DNA from: Whalleya microplaca
Lineage: Eukaryota > Ascomycota > Sordariomycetes > Xylariales > Xylariaceae
Assembly (NCBI GenBank): GCA_022497155.1
Contig: MU385716.1
Location: forward strand, 124,001 to 188,000
Length of the DNA: 64,000 bases
Reading direction: 5' to 3'
The notes under the pieces are model-generated. The model saw nothing but the letters and a program-made list of their open reading frames with translations. It made no database searches and was not told where the DNA came from. This document shows positions 48,603-58,204 of this stretch, one piece after another. Position 1 is the stretch's first letter. Each line of letters starts with the position of its first letter. The translations under genes were made by a program, and so were the position numbers.

Positions 48603-50147
48603 ATGTTAGGACAGCCAGAAGCATTTGCTATCCGATGCTTCGGTTTGGTTTTCCTCAGTCTGCTACTTTTGCCCTATTCATCCTTGGCGGCGTTCCTCAT
48701 CTTTTCAACTCATCAAATAACTTCGTATTGTAAGGCAAATGAGAAACGCCCCGATAGTCCACGACATGCATTCAGACAACGGACTGTACTTGTCACTGGG
48801 ATTGGAATGGCAAAGGGGCTTTCTTTAGCCCGGTCATTCTATTTATCGGGTCATCGAGTCATCGGTGCAGATTTCGAGACTTTCGGTATCCCATGCTCAG
48901 GTCGATACTCAAAAAGCCTCACAGCCTTCTATCGACTATCAAACCCCAACACGATGGAAGGAAATGAAACGTACACTTCTCGGCTAGTCGAAATTATTAA
49001 GACGGAGGGTGTGGCGCTCTGGGTGCCGTGCTCTGGGGTTGCTAGCGCTGTAGAAGATGCGCAGGCAAAGGAGTTCATAGAACAGCACACGCGCTGCAAA
49101 TGTATTCAGTTCGACATCTCTACAACCTCAGTTCTTCATGAGAAGGACGCATTTATGCGCGAGACCAAGAGTCGAGCTTTACCAGTCCCCGACACTCATG
49201 ACGTCAAGAGCAAGGATGACGTTATTCGCATTCTTTCAGATCATGCAGATTCTACACTACAACATAGATTTATCCTGAAACCCATCGGCGTGGATGACAT
49301 TAATAGGGGTAATATGACACTTTTACCACTATCGACATCGTTGAAGACGAAGGAGTACGTTTCGCGCCTGCCTATCTCTGCTTCGAATCCCTGGATTCTT
49401 CAACAGTTCATTCCAGGAGGTGAAGAGTACTGCACGCATGCCCTCATCGTCCGTGGCGAGATCAAGTGCTTTGTGGCTTGCCCAAGTGCCGAATTATTGA
49501 TGCACTACACGCCATTACCTCGAAATTCTACGCTATGGCAAGCAATGTATGCCTTCACCATCGATTTCGTGAAGCGCTCATCAAACCCGGAATTTATGAC
49601 AGGCCACCTGAGTTTTGACTTCATGGTGTGCGATGGAGCTGTTCATGAAGGCAGATTTGAGAGAAACATATTCGTTATTGAATGCAACCCTCGGACCCAT
49701 ACGGCAGTGGTACTCTTTGGACAGCAAAGCCCAGAGATGGGCGAAATGGTGCAAGCTTACCTTTCAGCTATTGGTGCAGACGAGGAGACAGCATCTTCTG
49801 CATCCAACACATCTGAATTGCCTAATGGCATCGGCCAGCCTTTAGTCATCCCTTCACTCGACGTACGACCTCGATACTGGATAGGGCATGACATAGTCTC
49901 TCTATTTGTGCAGCCTACACTATACCGGAGTATTGGATTGATCGATTCTAGTCATTTATTAACAGATTTTAGTGCATTTGTACTTCACCTCCTTACATGG
50001 AAAGAAGGCACTTTTGAGGCTTGGGACCCGGTACCAGCATTTGTTTTATACCATGTATATTGGCCGATGGCTATTATAACTGCTTGGTGGCATGGGCGTC
50101 GTTGGAGCAGGGTCAATGTTAGCACCACGAAAATGTTTGAGTGTTGA
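48603..50147 (+). CDS. Membrane-anchored ATP-grasp ligase (predicted 4-deoxygadusol:amino acid ligase)
   Basis: Intronless 514-residue protein from the ATG at 48603. A hydrophobic segment at about 11-40 (FGLVFLSLLLLPYSSLAAFLIF) predicts one N-terminal membrane span or anchor. The catalytic part starts with a Rossmann-like TVLVTGIGMAKGLSLARSFY (about 60-80). The ATP-grasp core follows: HEKDAFMRE, FILKPIGVDDINRG for the ATP lysine, WILQQFIPGGEEYC, and the metal-binding FVIECNPRTHTAVVLF near residue 360. This matches carbamoyl-phosphate-synthetase-like ATP-grasp proteins such as MysC, which activates 4-deoxygadusol with ATP and couples it to glycine. The amino acid used here is unknown. A second hydrophobic stretch sits near the C-terminus (FVLYHVYWPMAIITAWW). 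It lies between the cyclase and the NRPS-like gene, all transcribed the same way. Confidence 0.88.
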   Translation: MLGQPEAFAIRCFGLVFLSLLLLPYSSLAAFLIFSTHQITSYCKANEKRPDSPRHAFRQRTVLVTGIGMAKGLSLARSFYLSGHRVIGADFETFGIPCSGRYSKSLTAFYRLSNPNTMEGNETYTSRLVEIIKTEGVALWVPCSGVASAVEDAQAKEFIEQHTRCKCIQFDISTTSVLHEKDAFMRETKSRALPVPDTHDVKSKDDVIRILSDHADSTLQHRFILKPIGVDDINRGNMTLLPLSTSLKTKEYVSRLPISASNPWILQQFIPGGEEYCTHALIVRGEIKCFVACPSAELLMHYTPLPRNSTLWQAMYAFTIDFVKRSSNPEFMTGHLSFDFMVCDGAVHEGRFERNIFVIECNPRTHTAVVLFGQQSPEMGEMVQAYLSAIGADEETASSASNTSELPNGIGQPLVIPSLDVRPRYWIGHDIVSLFVQPTLYRSIGLIDSSHLLTDFSAFVLHLLTWKEGTFEAWDPVPAFVLYHVYWPMAIITAWWHGRRWSRVNVSTTKMFEC

Positions 50148-50444
50148 AGCAGCAGTATCTCAGCGAAGATTACGGAACCTGTTACGCCTTCTATTGAAGA
50201 ATGATGCAGGAGATGTAGAAACAGTAGCCCAGGTATCAATGTTGATAATTTCATGTTTCTGCACAGTAAGTCTACATAACCGCAAGACCCCGGGCCTCGT
50301 TACACTCCTTTCGAGTTAAATGTTACGCATGGCGTATTCAGTAAGCTTTGTTTCCTAGGTGCACTGGTAATAGAAAGCTTTAACGGAAGCTTTTTGCTCA
50401 CAATAATCAGATGTCACGATAATAGGGGTATTAGTTATAGTGCC

Positions 50445-50495
50445 TTAAGCCTATGGATCTCGGAGCAATAATTGCTCCGAGATCCATAGGCTTAA
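50445..50495. repeat. Perfect 25-bp inverted repeat with a one-base centre
   Basis: Left arm 50445-50469 begins TTAAGCCTATGGATCTCGGA; right arm 50471-50495 is its exact reverse complement, around a single A at 50470. Transcribed from either strand it would form a near-loopless hairpin; as DNA it could extrude a cruciform. Such length without mismatch is not expected by chance. It could be a recent inverted duplication, a MITE-like remnant or a functional 3' end structure. Confidence 0.95.
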
Positions 50496-50498
50496 AAG

Positions 50499-50524
50499 AG
50501 ATCTTCTAAGCAACTAGAAGATCT
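50499..50524. repeat. 10-bp inverted repeat with 6-base loop, followed by T run
   Basis: Arms AGATCTTCTA (50499-50508) and TAGAAGATCT (50515-50524) with loop AGCAAC and a short TTTT after the right arm. It starts three bases after the larger palindrome, so the two make a tandem hairpin block. Confidence 0.9.
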
Positions 50525-50900
50525 TTTAGATTTTAGACCTTTACACAATTTTACTAGAGTGATCACGGCAGCACCTAAATGATCATTGCACACACTGTAA
50601 CTGTGATATCAGATTTATAACGAAGTTGGTGAAAGATGCATACTGTGAAGAGGCTCAATATGAATATGGCCAAATATCCTGAAGGTTTCAAATTTAATCA
50701 TTAAATAATTACGTACCCGTCGTGTTCGTGGAACCGACCTGTCCGTATACATCAATACCTTATAGCTGCTCGGTCGATGACCTCATGAATCCGTATATTG
50801 CAGAACAGAACCCAAACAAAAAGGTAACTAATGAATCTAGAGATTTCGTTCAGTTTCGAAAATCCAGTCTTTTCATTGACCTACTCACTACTCACTACTC

Positions 50901-53900
50901 ATGAATCCTGTCAAACAAAACTATTTCACGTGCACCTTAGGGCAGGCCGCACTATTCAAGAAACAGGCACAACAATCAATGAGGTCCTTTGAAACAGTCC
51001 TTGCTCTAATAGAAGACCAAGCCAGCAGTTACCCCGAGTATCATGCTATCGGGTTCGCTAATTTCAAATTGGATGCTTCATCTCAGCGACGTGAGTGACA
51101 ACCCATCCCTAGTCCTAGCCCGTACTAAGTACCATGTAGCCCCCGAACATGTCTCCTTTTTAGAACTCAGGGATCTGTCGAGACTTGCGGCCAGTATTCT
51201 AGATGACCTTTTGAGAAACCAGCGTAGTAGAGAAGACTCCCCAACTATTGGGTTGCTCTTTACTAGCAGCCTAGACTTTATTTTGACATGGCTTGGTCTT
51301 CTGCGTTTAAGGTGTAAAGCATTTCTCCTGGCGTAAGAATCCCTTAGAAATCTTGGCTGCTATTTGTGTATTTACTATACACACAAGCTGACATGTTAGT
51401 CCTCAACTGGAACCTCAAGCAATAGAGCACCTCTGCACTGTGTCAGGGGTGAGGACGATTTTGATCGATGACGGTCAGGGACAGAAAGTTACGCAGCTCC
51501 GTGACAATATCAACATCGTCAAGATCCCAACCTATCAGCGTGACCGTCACACAAACCCCCACGATTACAGTGAAATGTCACTCAGTAGAGAGGCACTTGA
51601 CATAGCCTACCTTCGGCATACCTCAGGTACATCATCCGGGCTACCGAAACCTATCATACAGAGTCAATGGGGAGCGGTGGGCTGTTTGCCATCATTTACG
51701 GATACAGATCAGCCCGGTACCTTCTCGACGACGCCGTTATACCATGGTGGTCTCGCTGACTGCCTCAGAGCTTGGACTAGCGGTGCCATGATATGGTTCT
51801 TTCCAGAGGGCGTTGTGCCGATCACGGGGGCCAATGTTCGGGCCTCGGTGCATTATGCTCGCGAGGTCAGCTCTAGTCCTGTGAAGTATTTCTCGTCCGT
51901 GCCATATGTGCTCCAGATGCTGGCAGAAGACGACGACGGTGTTCACCTTCTCCAGGAAATGGATCTGGTCGGTGTTGGTGGTGCCGCGCTGCCTCCATCT
52001 GTCGGCAACAAGCTAGTTGATTTAAATGTCAATCTCGTCTCACGAATGGGAAGCGCCGAATGCGGATTCGTCATGTCGTCACATCGTGACTATGCTGAGG
52101 ATAAAGAGTGGCAATATCTCAGACCTATCGATGACCCCACATTCTTATCATTCGAGCATAGGGAAGACGGACTATCAGAACTTGTAGTGAAGTCGCAATG
52201 GCCACTTATATCCAAGGTGAACCGTGGTGATGGTTCATACGCTACAGCGGACTTATTCGAAGTTCATCCGTCGATCCCAAACGCCTGGCGATACCACAGT
52301 CGTGCAGACGCGCAGATCACTCTGGCTAATGGCAAAAAGTTTGATCCTTCACCACTCGAAGACTCCATTAGAGCTTCAACTAGCTTATTGAAAGATGTGC
52401 TCATTTTTGGTGCGGGTAAAGACTACGTCGGTGCTCTCCTATTTAAAACTTCGCAGGACTTGTCCGATGAAGGGGCTCTCGAGGCTATTTGGCCACTAGT
52501 ACAAAAGTTGAATTCTGAGACGCAAAGTCATGCCCGGTTGACAAGGTCAATGTTGGTCGTAATTCAAGTAAGAGAAGGAGAAGAGCCACTCCCAAAGAGT
52601 AGTAAGGGGACCATCATGCGTCGTCAGGCTGAAGAAACCTATGCAGATATTATATCTCGCGCCTATTCTGGCAAAGCGACAATTTCTGAAGGCCCATTCG
52701 ATATCACAAACGATAATCCTCACTCTATACTCCTTAATATTTTCTCTCAAGTCCTAGGTTGTCAGGTAGACCCCCAGCGAGATCTGTTTCATCAAGGTGT
52801 CGATTCAATCGCATGCATGCAGATTAAAAAGCTGATCGAGGCGCATTTCATGCCCAAGGGATCACCTCGGTTGCCTATTAACGTCATTTATGACAATGGA
52901 ACCATCGATGCTTTGGCAATAAGCTTGACACAGATATGTCGTGGTAATGATCAACAGAACACACAGAATGATCACGACGAGCTGGATTTGATGCGAGCAC
53001 TCTCTGAGAAGTACAGCCAGTTCAAACCTTTCAAGGCCAATTCGACACACAGAGACGGCATTGTTATTACTCTCACAGGTGCAACTGGCACCTTGGGAGC
53101 ACATATCCTATCTCAATTATGTAGCGACAATAGAGTGTGCAAGGTATACTGTTTGCTGCGTGCCCAAGACAAGTTTGCGGCACACCAACGTATATCCAAG
53201 GCGTTATTAAAGCGATGCCTATCGGGAATCGAGCATTTGAAGGAATCTCATGGTTGCCAGAAAATTTCCTGTCTCCCGTGCAATCTATCTGAACCCAAGC
53301 TAGGCCTTTCGGATGATGATTGGGCACATATCGTGACTGAGTCTACGATCCTCATTCATTCGGCTTGGACGGTCAACTTCAGCCTGCGGCTAGGTTCATT
53401 CGAAAATCACATTGCCGGAACCCGGAACATGATCAATGCAGCCATGTCAGGCGATGCGCAACTCTTCTTCATTAGTTCAACTGCTGCAGTGAGTTCTGAT
53501 CCATCTGCTATTATTCCAGAGAGGATCTCCTCAGATCCATCCCATGCCTCTTCACTTGGATATTCGAGGTCCAAATGGGCCGCCGAACACGTATGCGCAG
53601 CCGCATTTCAAGAATCACTCAAGAGCCCGCCGACTGGCGTTTCTAAGGGTCCAAATCTCTCAATCATACGTGTTGGACAGCTGTGTGGAAACGAGATCGG
53701 CATCTGGAATACAAGCGAGGCATATCCGCTGATGCTGTCGTCTGCCAGTTTGACTGGTTGTTTGCCGGATTTACCAAATGAACCCCTCAATTGGTTGCCT
53801 GTAGATCTAGCTGCCAAAGCGGTCTTGGAGATTGCACTCTCGGACCAATTCATACCGACTATGGCAAGCTCAAGAGACAACTCGCTGCCAGATATTCCCG

Positions 53901-54304
53901 TATACCATGTGCTGAATCCCCACAAGACACCATCATGGTGCGAAATGCTTGATATGATCACCGAGGGATCTGATGGCTCCTTGTTTGAAAAAGCGTCGCC
54001 AGCTGAATGGCTAGAGCGGCTCGAGTCAGCTACCAGTACGTTACCGGGAGGACACCCATCTCAGGCATTACTGGGACTGTGGAAACGCAGATATGCCCAA
54101 TGGGAACCTCGCCAAGGTATAATGGCTGCTTCTCCCACGTTCGGTATCACTTCGTCGTCGCGAGCGTCACAGACGGTAAGAGACGTCAAGCCGTTGAACC
54201 GCGACAGAATAATGAACATGTGGAACTGGATACAAGAGAACATGGGAACCAAAAAGCCTGGACACCTATCAGATGTAGTAAACACTCACCCCCCCCAGAT
54301 GTAA
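50901..54304 (+). CDS. NRPS-like A-T-R protein (adenylation, carrier, terminal reductase); predicted mycosporine carboxyl reductase
   Basis: Three exons, 50901-51090, 51164-51332 and 51400-54304, give 1087 residues. The adenylation domain (about 1-530) shows A3 LRHTSGTSSGLPKPI at 191-205, YHGGLADCLRAW, RMGSAECGF and the A10 lysine Lys522 (PKSSKGT). The carrier domain has its phosphopantetheine serine at Ser589 (FHQGVDSI). The C-terminal part is a thioester reductase: NAD(P) loop GATGTLG at 680-686, Ser812/813 and the catalytic pair Tyr841-Lys845 (GYSRSKW). No condensation or thioesterase domain. A-T-R is the build of carboxylic acid reductases and Lys2, which reduce a tethered acyl group to aldehyde, sometimes to alcohol. 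In cyanobacteria the NRPS-like MysE is A-T-TE and adds serine. The inferred role here is reducing the carboxylate of a mycosporine-amino acid, or of a loaded amino acid, to give an amino-alcohol mycosporine. Confidence 0.93.
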
Positions 54305-54388
54305 TAAATAGATAAATTAACACGAGTGAATTCTTACTTCTATGAAGATTCTTCCTACTCTTTAACATGTGTTGTCAGAGCAGTACTA

Positions 54389-55294
54389 TCACAGCTTCGT
54401 TGTTGGCGGGTCCCAGTGAACACCTTCTCCAAATTCCACGTTGGCATCTTCTAATTTGATAGCTAAATGCCACCGTCCTAGCCCAGGCCAAAAGTTTTCC
54501 TGTCTCGCACTAGTTATCAGGTTTCCTTCCTCATCTCTCTGAGTCAAATCGGCCCATCCCAGCAGGGCTCGTCTTGTGGACTGTAATGGAGCGATCTTGC
54601 ACCAGCGGTCAGTCCCTGGAAGTTCATTCTGACTTCCATGGCCTTCTGGAAGTGGTGGCTGTACTAATGAAGAATCGATCCCAATGTATTTCAACCAAGA
54701 TAATGAAAGTGGGAAAGCCGGCGCCCAACGCAGCGGTCGAAATGCGGTCTGGAGAAATGGCTTCTCGCTTGGCTGCATTTCGAACGGGTCACTTGTTGCA
54801 TCGTGCGGGTAGACCTTAACCTGTGTTGAACCGTCAAGGGCATTATTCCATTCGAACCTTGCGAGGTGTTTGGGGATACTCCAATCTAGACTCAAGGCAT
54901 CAGCCATCTTGCACTATGGCGTGGAATTGGTTAGCCACCGACTTTTTCGCCCATTCCAGCATGTCTGTTTCTGTGACACATATATCCTAGTGATTCGGGC
55001 GTTTTTCTCCGTCTCTCTTCTACCATTCTCTTCTACTTCATAAGCGAAGAATCCGGGGCATATGATAAGCTCATCGTATGGACCGACAGGGCTCTCAGAG
55101 TATCGAATGATTTGGATTTGGCTCAGACCACCCAGATGTCGTCCAGAATCAGAGTGAGCATTCAACGACGATCCCTCTAAAGGCGAGTAGGCATAATCTG
55201 GGAGGTTTCCGGCTTCACTCCAAAAGCTCACCATGTATACCGCACCCCTGAGCTTCCATGGAGGTGGAGCTGGCACAATAGGGTCACCTTCCAT
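54389..55294 (-). CDS. Acetoacetate-decarboxylase-like fungal protein
   Basis: Two exons, 55294-54943 and 54885-54389, give 282 residues. The 57-base intron has a GTCGGT donor and CTAG acceptor, and splicing yields CWNGRKNWSIPKHLARFEW, a conserved block that confirms the junction. Other matches to the fungal acetoacetate-decarboxylase-like group are WKLRGAVYMVSFW, LGGLSQIQIIRYSESPVGPYDELI and KNARITRIYVSQKQTC. The fold is a beta-barrel; true decarboxylases use a Schiff-base lysine, which I could not place here with confidence, so activity may differ. It converges on the NRPS-like gene with only 84 bases between stops and ends the cluster on the right. Relatives often sit in fungal secondary-metabolite loci, but the chemistry here is unknown. 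No signal peptide is visible. Confidence 0.8.
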
Positions 55295-56583
55295 TGTGAT
55301 AGCTTCGATTGTACACTAGACAGTACCAGCTTATTTATATGTATGCTGGAATTTCCAGGGTTTATGTATCATCCGTACAGGACGTCGCCCGTGAGACACT
55401 CTTGATTTTGTGGTATTTAATGCTCTCGATCGGACAATGACCTCATATTGCGGCGTTAAGTGGTGTTGGATGTTGTGGAACGTTGGTAGACATCGGGCGG
55501 GTCTTCCTGCTCTGGGCTTCCGCAATTCATGCAGATCGCCACGGAAAAGATCCTTGGCATCTTGGCTCCTAGATTCCCCCTTAACTAGTCAGGAACGCGT
55601 GAAATTGACAGAACAACAGGTGCACTCTTAGGTCTGAGCCGCAAGTAAGAGTTCACACTCTGGGTAGTTCGCAAATGATATCTTAAAATTGATTACCTAG
55701 TGTGTATTCGTATGTCCCTGATTGTTATTCAGTCTTGAATAATTAGATAAATGCCCAATCAATGAGCATTAACCAAAGATCCTTTATAACGCAACATATT
55801 TCACATAACTAAGTACCTAGTACCTAAGTGTATATGCCCTTTATCAAACATTCGAAATTACCGATTACTCAGATACCTGCTAAGACCGACCGCCTACGAC
55901 TTTCCTTTAGTTGCTCGAAGTGCCTGCTTTAACTTCTCTCTTACATGAGCCCGAAACAGAAACCTCGTTCATCCTTTCCCTATACATATAAACATTAACT
56001 TGAAACATCCGTCATATTATATACGATATTTGAACATGCTGTTTTAAATTTATTAAAATCAAATATTTAATCACGTGAAAATCTGTGTATACCTAGATAG
56101 TAATCATCGACGGAAGAAACATATTGCTTGTACGCTTTTCGGAAAGAGATCAATGAAGGCATACCAATTCTATTCTATCTGAAAATTATGACTTGGTATG
56201 GATAGATTATAGTGAAAAGAACACAACTATAGCGGACGTAGTTGTCTGCCTACACGATTCAACCTCTCCGACCCTATTAGGTACCTTGTCTTGTGTTACC
56301 TACTAGGTAGACTTCCACAACAGATATGCACCTACTTGTCACTGCCAACGTAGCACCTTCTTAAGACATCAGTATAAATTTCGCTGGGAAGCAGGGAATG
56401 GCATTGCCCTACGTTGTAAACCAGTACCTATTGGAAGACCCCCCCTCGTCTAGACCGTCGACTTGCCATTATACCCACTGATTTCTCGGCACATTACTTT
56501 TGTTATTCTTTTGATTGCTGGCCGAAATTCGTCATTCTTGTACTAAAACGTTATTTCTAGCATTATTGCAGATATCGGGAGTT
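55295..56583. other. 1.3 kb gap right of the cluster
   Basis: AT-rich, particularly 55680-56100, with no supported frame. Natural right border of the cluster; contains promoters for the flanking divergent genes. Confidence 0.55.
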
Positions 56584-58204
56584 ATGGATGCTATCGAGAA
56601 GTTCTTCAGCGACTTCCCCCCTCCCAAATCCGACAGAGACCGACCTTTCGGCGGCGAAAGCGACGCTTACATTGACGCCATAAAATCCTTCTGTGATTCA
56701 TATCGAGCGAGCGGCCAGTATATATCGACAGACTCGGATCTTCAAACTATAGCAACAATTGCACTCAGGGCCCTTCAAACTACTCGACCTGTACTGGCTT
56801 TCAAAAACCACATTGCTCAATTCGCAATCGAAAACGTACACTACAAGAATGAGTATAGTGCCAAGGCGAAACAACTAAGATACTTCCGCTGGGTCGCTCA
56901 AGGTAGACCACATTTTTTCAAATTCCCCTTTGGAGCGGCTCTGCCTAGCATAATTTCCGAACAACTGTTGGATATCCCAGGGCTCCCAAAAATAATCCCC
57001 TCAGGCGATTCCTTAGCTTACATCCCCAATGTCGCCCTCGAAGACATGACTTGCTCCACTTGTGGCGTGCCTTTTCCGAAATCGCATTGTTCCTCTTGCG
57101 AAGTGTTGCTGAGCGGACGTGCCATTATCAGAACAAGCTACTGTCATGATGTTTGCCAGAAGGAGGATTGGGCCCGCCATCGTAATATATGCGAGTCTCG
57201 AGCTTTGATCTTTCGCGCAGTGACGCTTCTACGTAAGCTATTCTGGATTCTTATAGAATCAACCTGCCTCTCCAATATTCAACATATTGAGGAACGGAAC
57301 GGAATTGCATATATATCTGTAGACTACGACAAGTCTGCCTACTGCGGTAGCTTCATTACGGAGACATTCCCCAGACACCTTGCTGGGGCCGGAAAACTTA
57401 CTCTAGCAGCTATAATGTAGAACCAGACTGATGAGGTTCGGTTCTCAGCAAAACAACTTGTACAGTACATCCTTGATCGTAAGTTTACTGTCTCAATATC
57501 CTGGTTCTTTCCAATAACAGATTCCATCAGCGGTATGCAAGTCCTACGATCAGGTCTACTTCCACACCAAGAACGCGTTTCGTCCGACGTGCAAGATAGA
57601 ACAGGGAAGATATATGAATAACATGTTCGGTAAACACAGTGTGATCCGAGCTACCGTCACATCGGATGAACAATTCGCAGTCGATCTCACAGGAGCACAA
57701 TTTGGGTGGGCAGAGACTCTGGTCCCATGGCAGGTCTATATGCAACATCGTCAGGCTAGTGAAGAGACCCGAGCAGAAGAGCTGACACATCCGGAATTGG
57801 AACCTCCCTTGTCCGATGACCAGAAAGCCCAAAGGTCGCTTCGATATTTGGTAAGCGACATTATAGCAGCTTCAATCAAGACTACGCTTCGGGAACACGG
57901 GCACTCCATGATAGGAATGTTCCAGCTAGAACCCGAGAAACACTTGGAAATGGTATCCAAGATTGTTTCCCTTGCCGAGAAGAATGTCCGAGTATTCCTA
58001 GCGGGGCTCAGTGGTGGCAAGAAGGGCAGATTATATTACGATAATAACTTCAGACTTCGTCTTACTTCAACGATAAACGCTAAAATACTTGAGAGGCTTT
58101 GGCTAACTGAAGAGGAGTATGAGAGCTTTCGTGGAAACAAAGAGTCCTTGAGAAGGGAATGGGAAGCACGCCTAGGACGTGTCAACAAGCTCACAACCGC
58201 ATGA
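56584..58204 (+). pseudogene. MYND zinc-finger protein gene with an in-frame stop codon
   Basis: Reads as a fungal MYND-type protein from the ATG at 56584 (MDAIEKFFSDFPPPKS). The MYND finger lies at about 157-204 (CSTCGVPFPKSHCSSC, SYCHDVCQKEDWARHRNIC) with its Cys and His ligands. The frame meets TAG at 57418-57420 (codon 279), yet continues at once with plausible coding (NQTDEVRFSAKQL), an inferred intron at 57460-57520 (GTACAG donor, AACAG acceptor) and a long exon 57521-58204 carrying the family's AVDLTGAQFGWAETLVPW block. TAG is one base from a Tyr codon. Options are a recent nonsense mutation, readthrough, a sequencing error, or a weak 100-base intron (GTAGAC donor near 57320, acceptor ending 57420) that would skip the stop. 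The rest of the gene is not visibly decayed. Confidence 0.6.

Larger units (their letters stand above)
50148..50900. other. Intergenic region between ATP-grasp and NRPS-like genes
   Basis: About 750 bp without a supported frame, but with two adjacent inverted repeats (50445-50495 and 50499-50524) described separately. Confidence 0.6.
39080..55294. other. Putative mycosporine / mycosporine-like amino acid biosynthetic gene cluster
   Basis: Seven contiguous genes: MFS transporter (minus), amidohydrolase (plus), O-methyltransferase (minus), DDGS-type cyclase (plus), ATP-grasp ligase (plus), A-T-R NRPS-like (plus), and acetoacetate-decarboxylase-like (minus). The middle four match the enzyme set that makes 4-deoxygadusol and joins it to an amino acid in cyanobacterial MAA pathways (MysA, MysB, MysC plus an NRPS-like step). 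Two divergent promoter regions (MFS/amidohydrolase, OMT/cyclase) suit co-regulation. Cluster limits are inferred from gap and gene content. No pathway-specific transcription factor lies inside. Confidence 0.85.
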
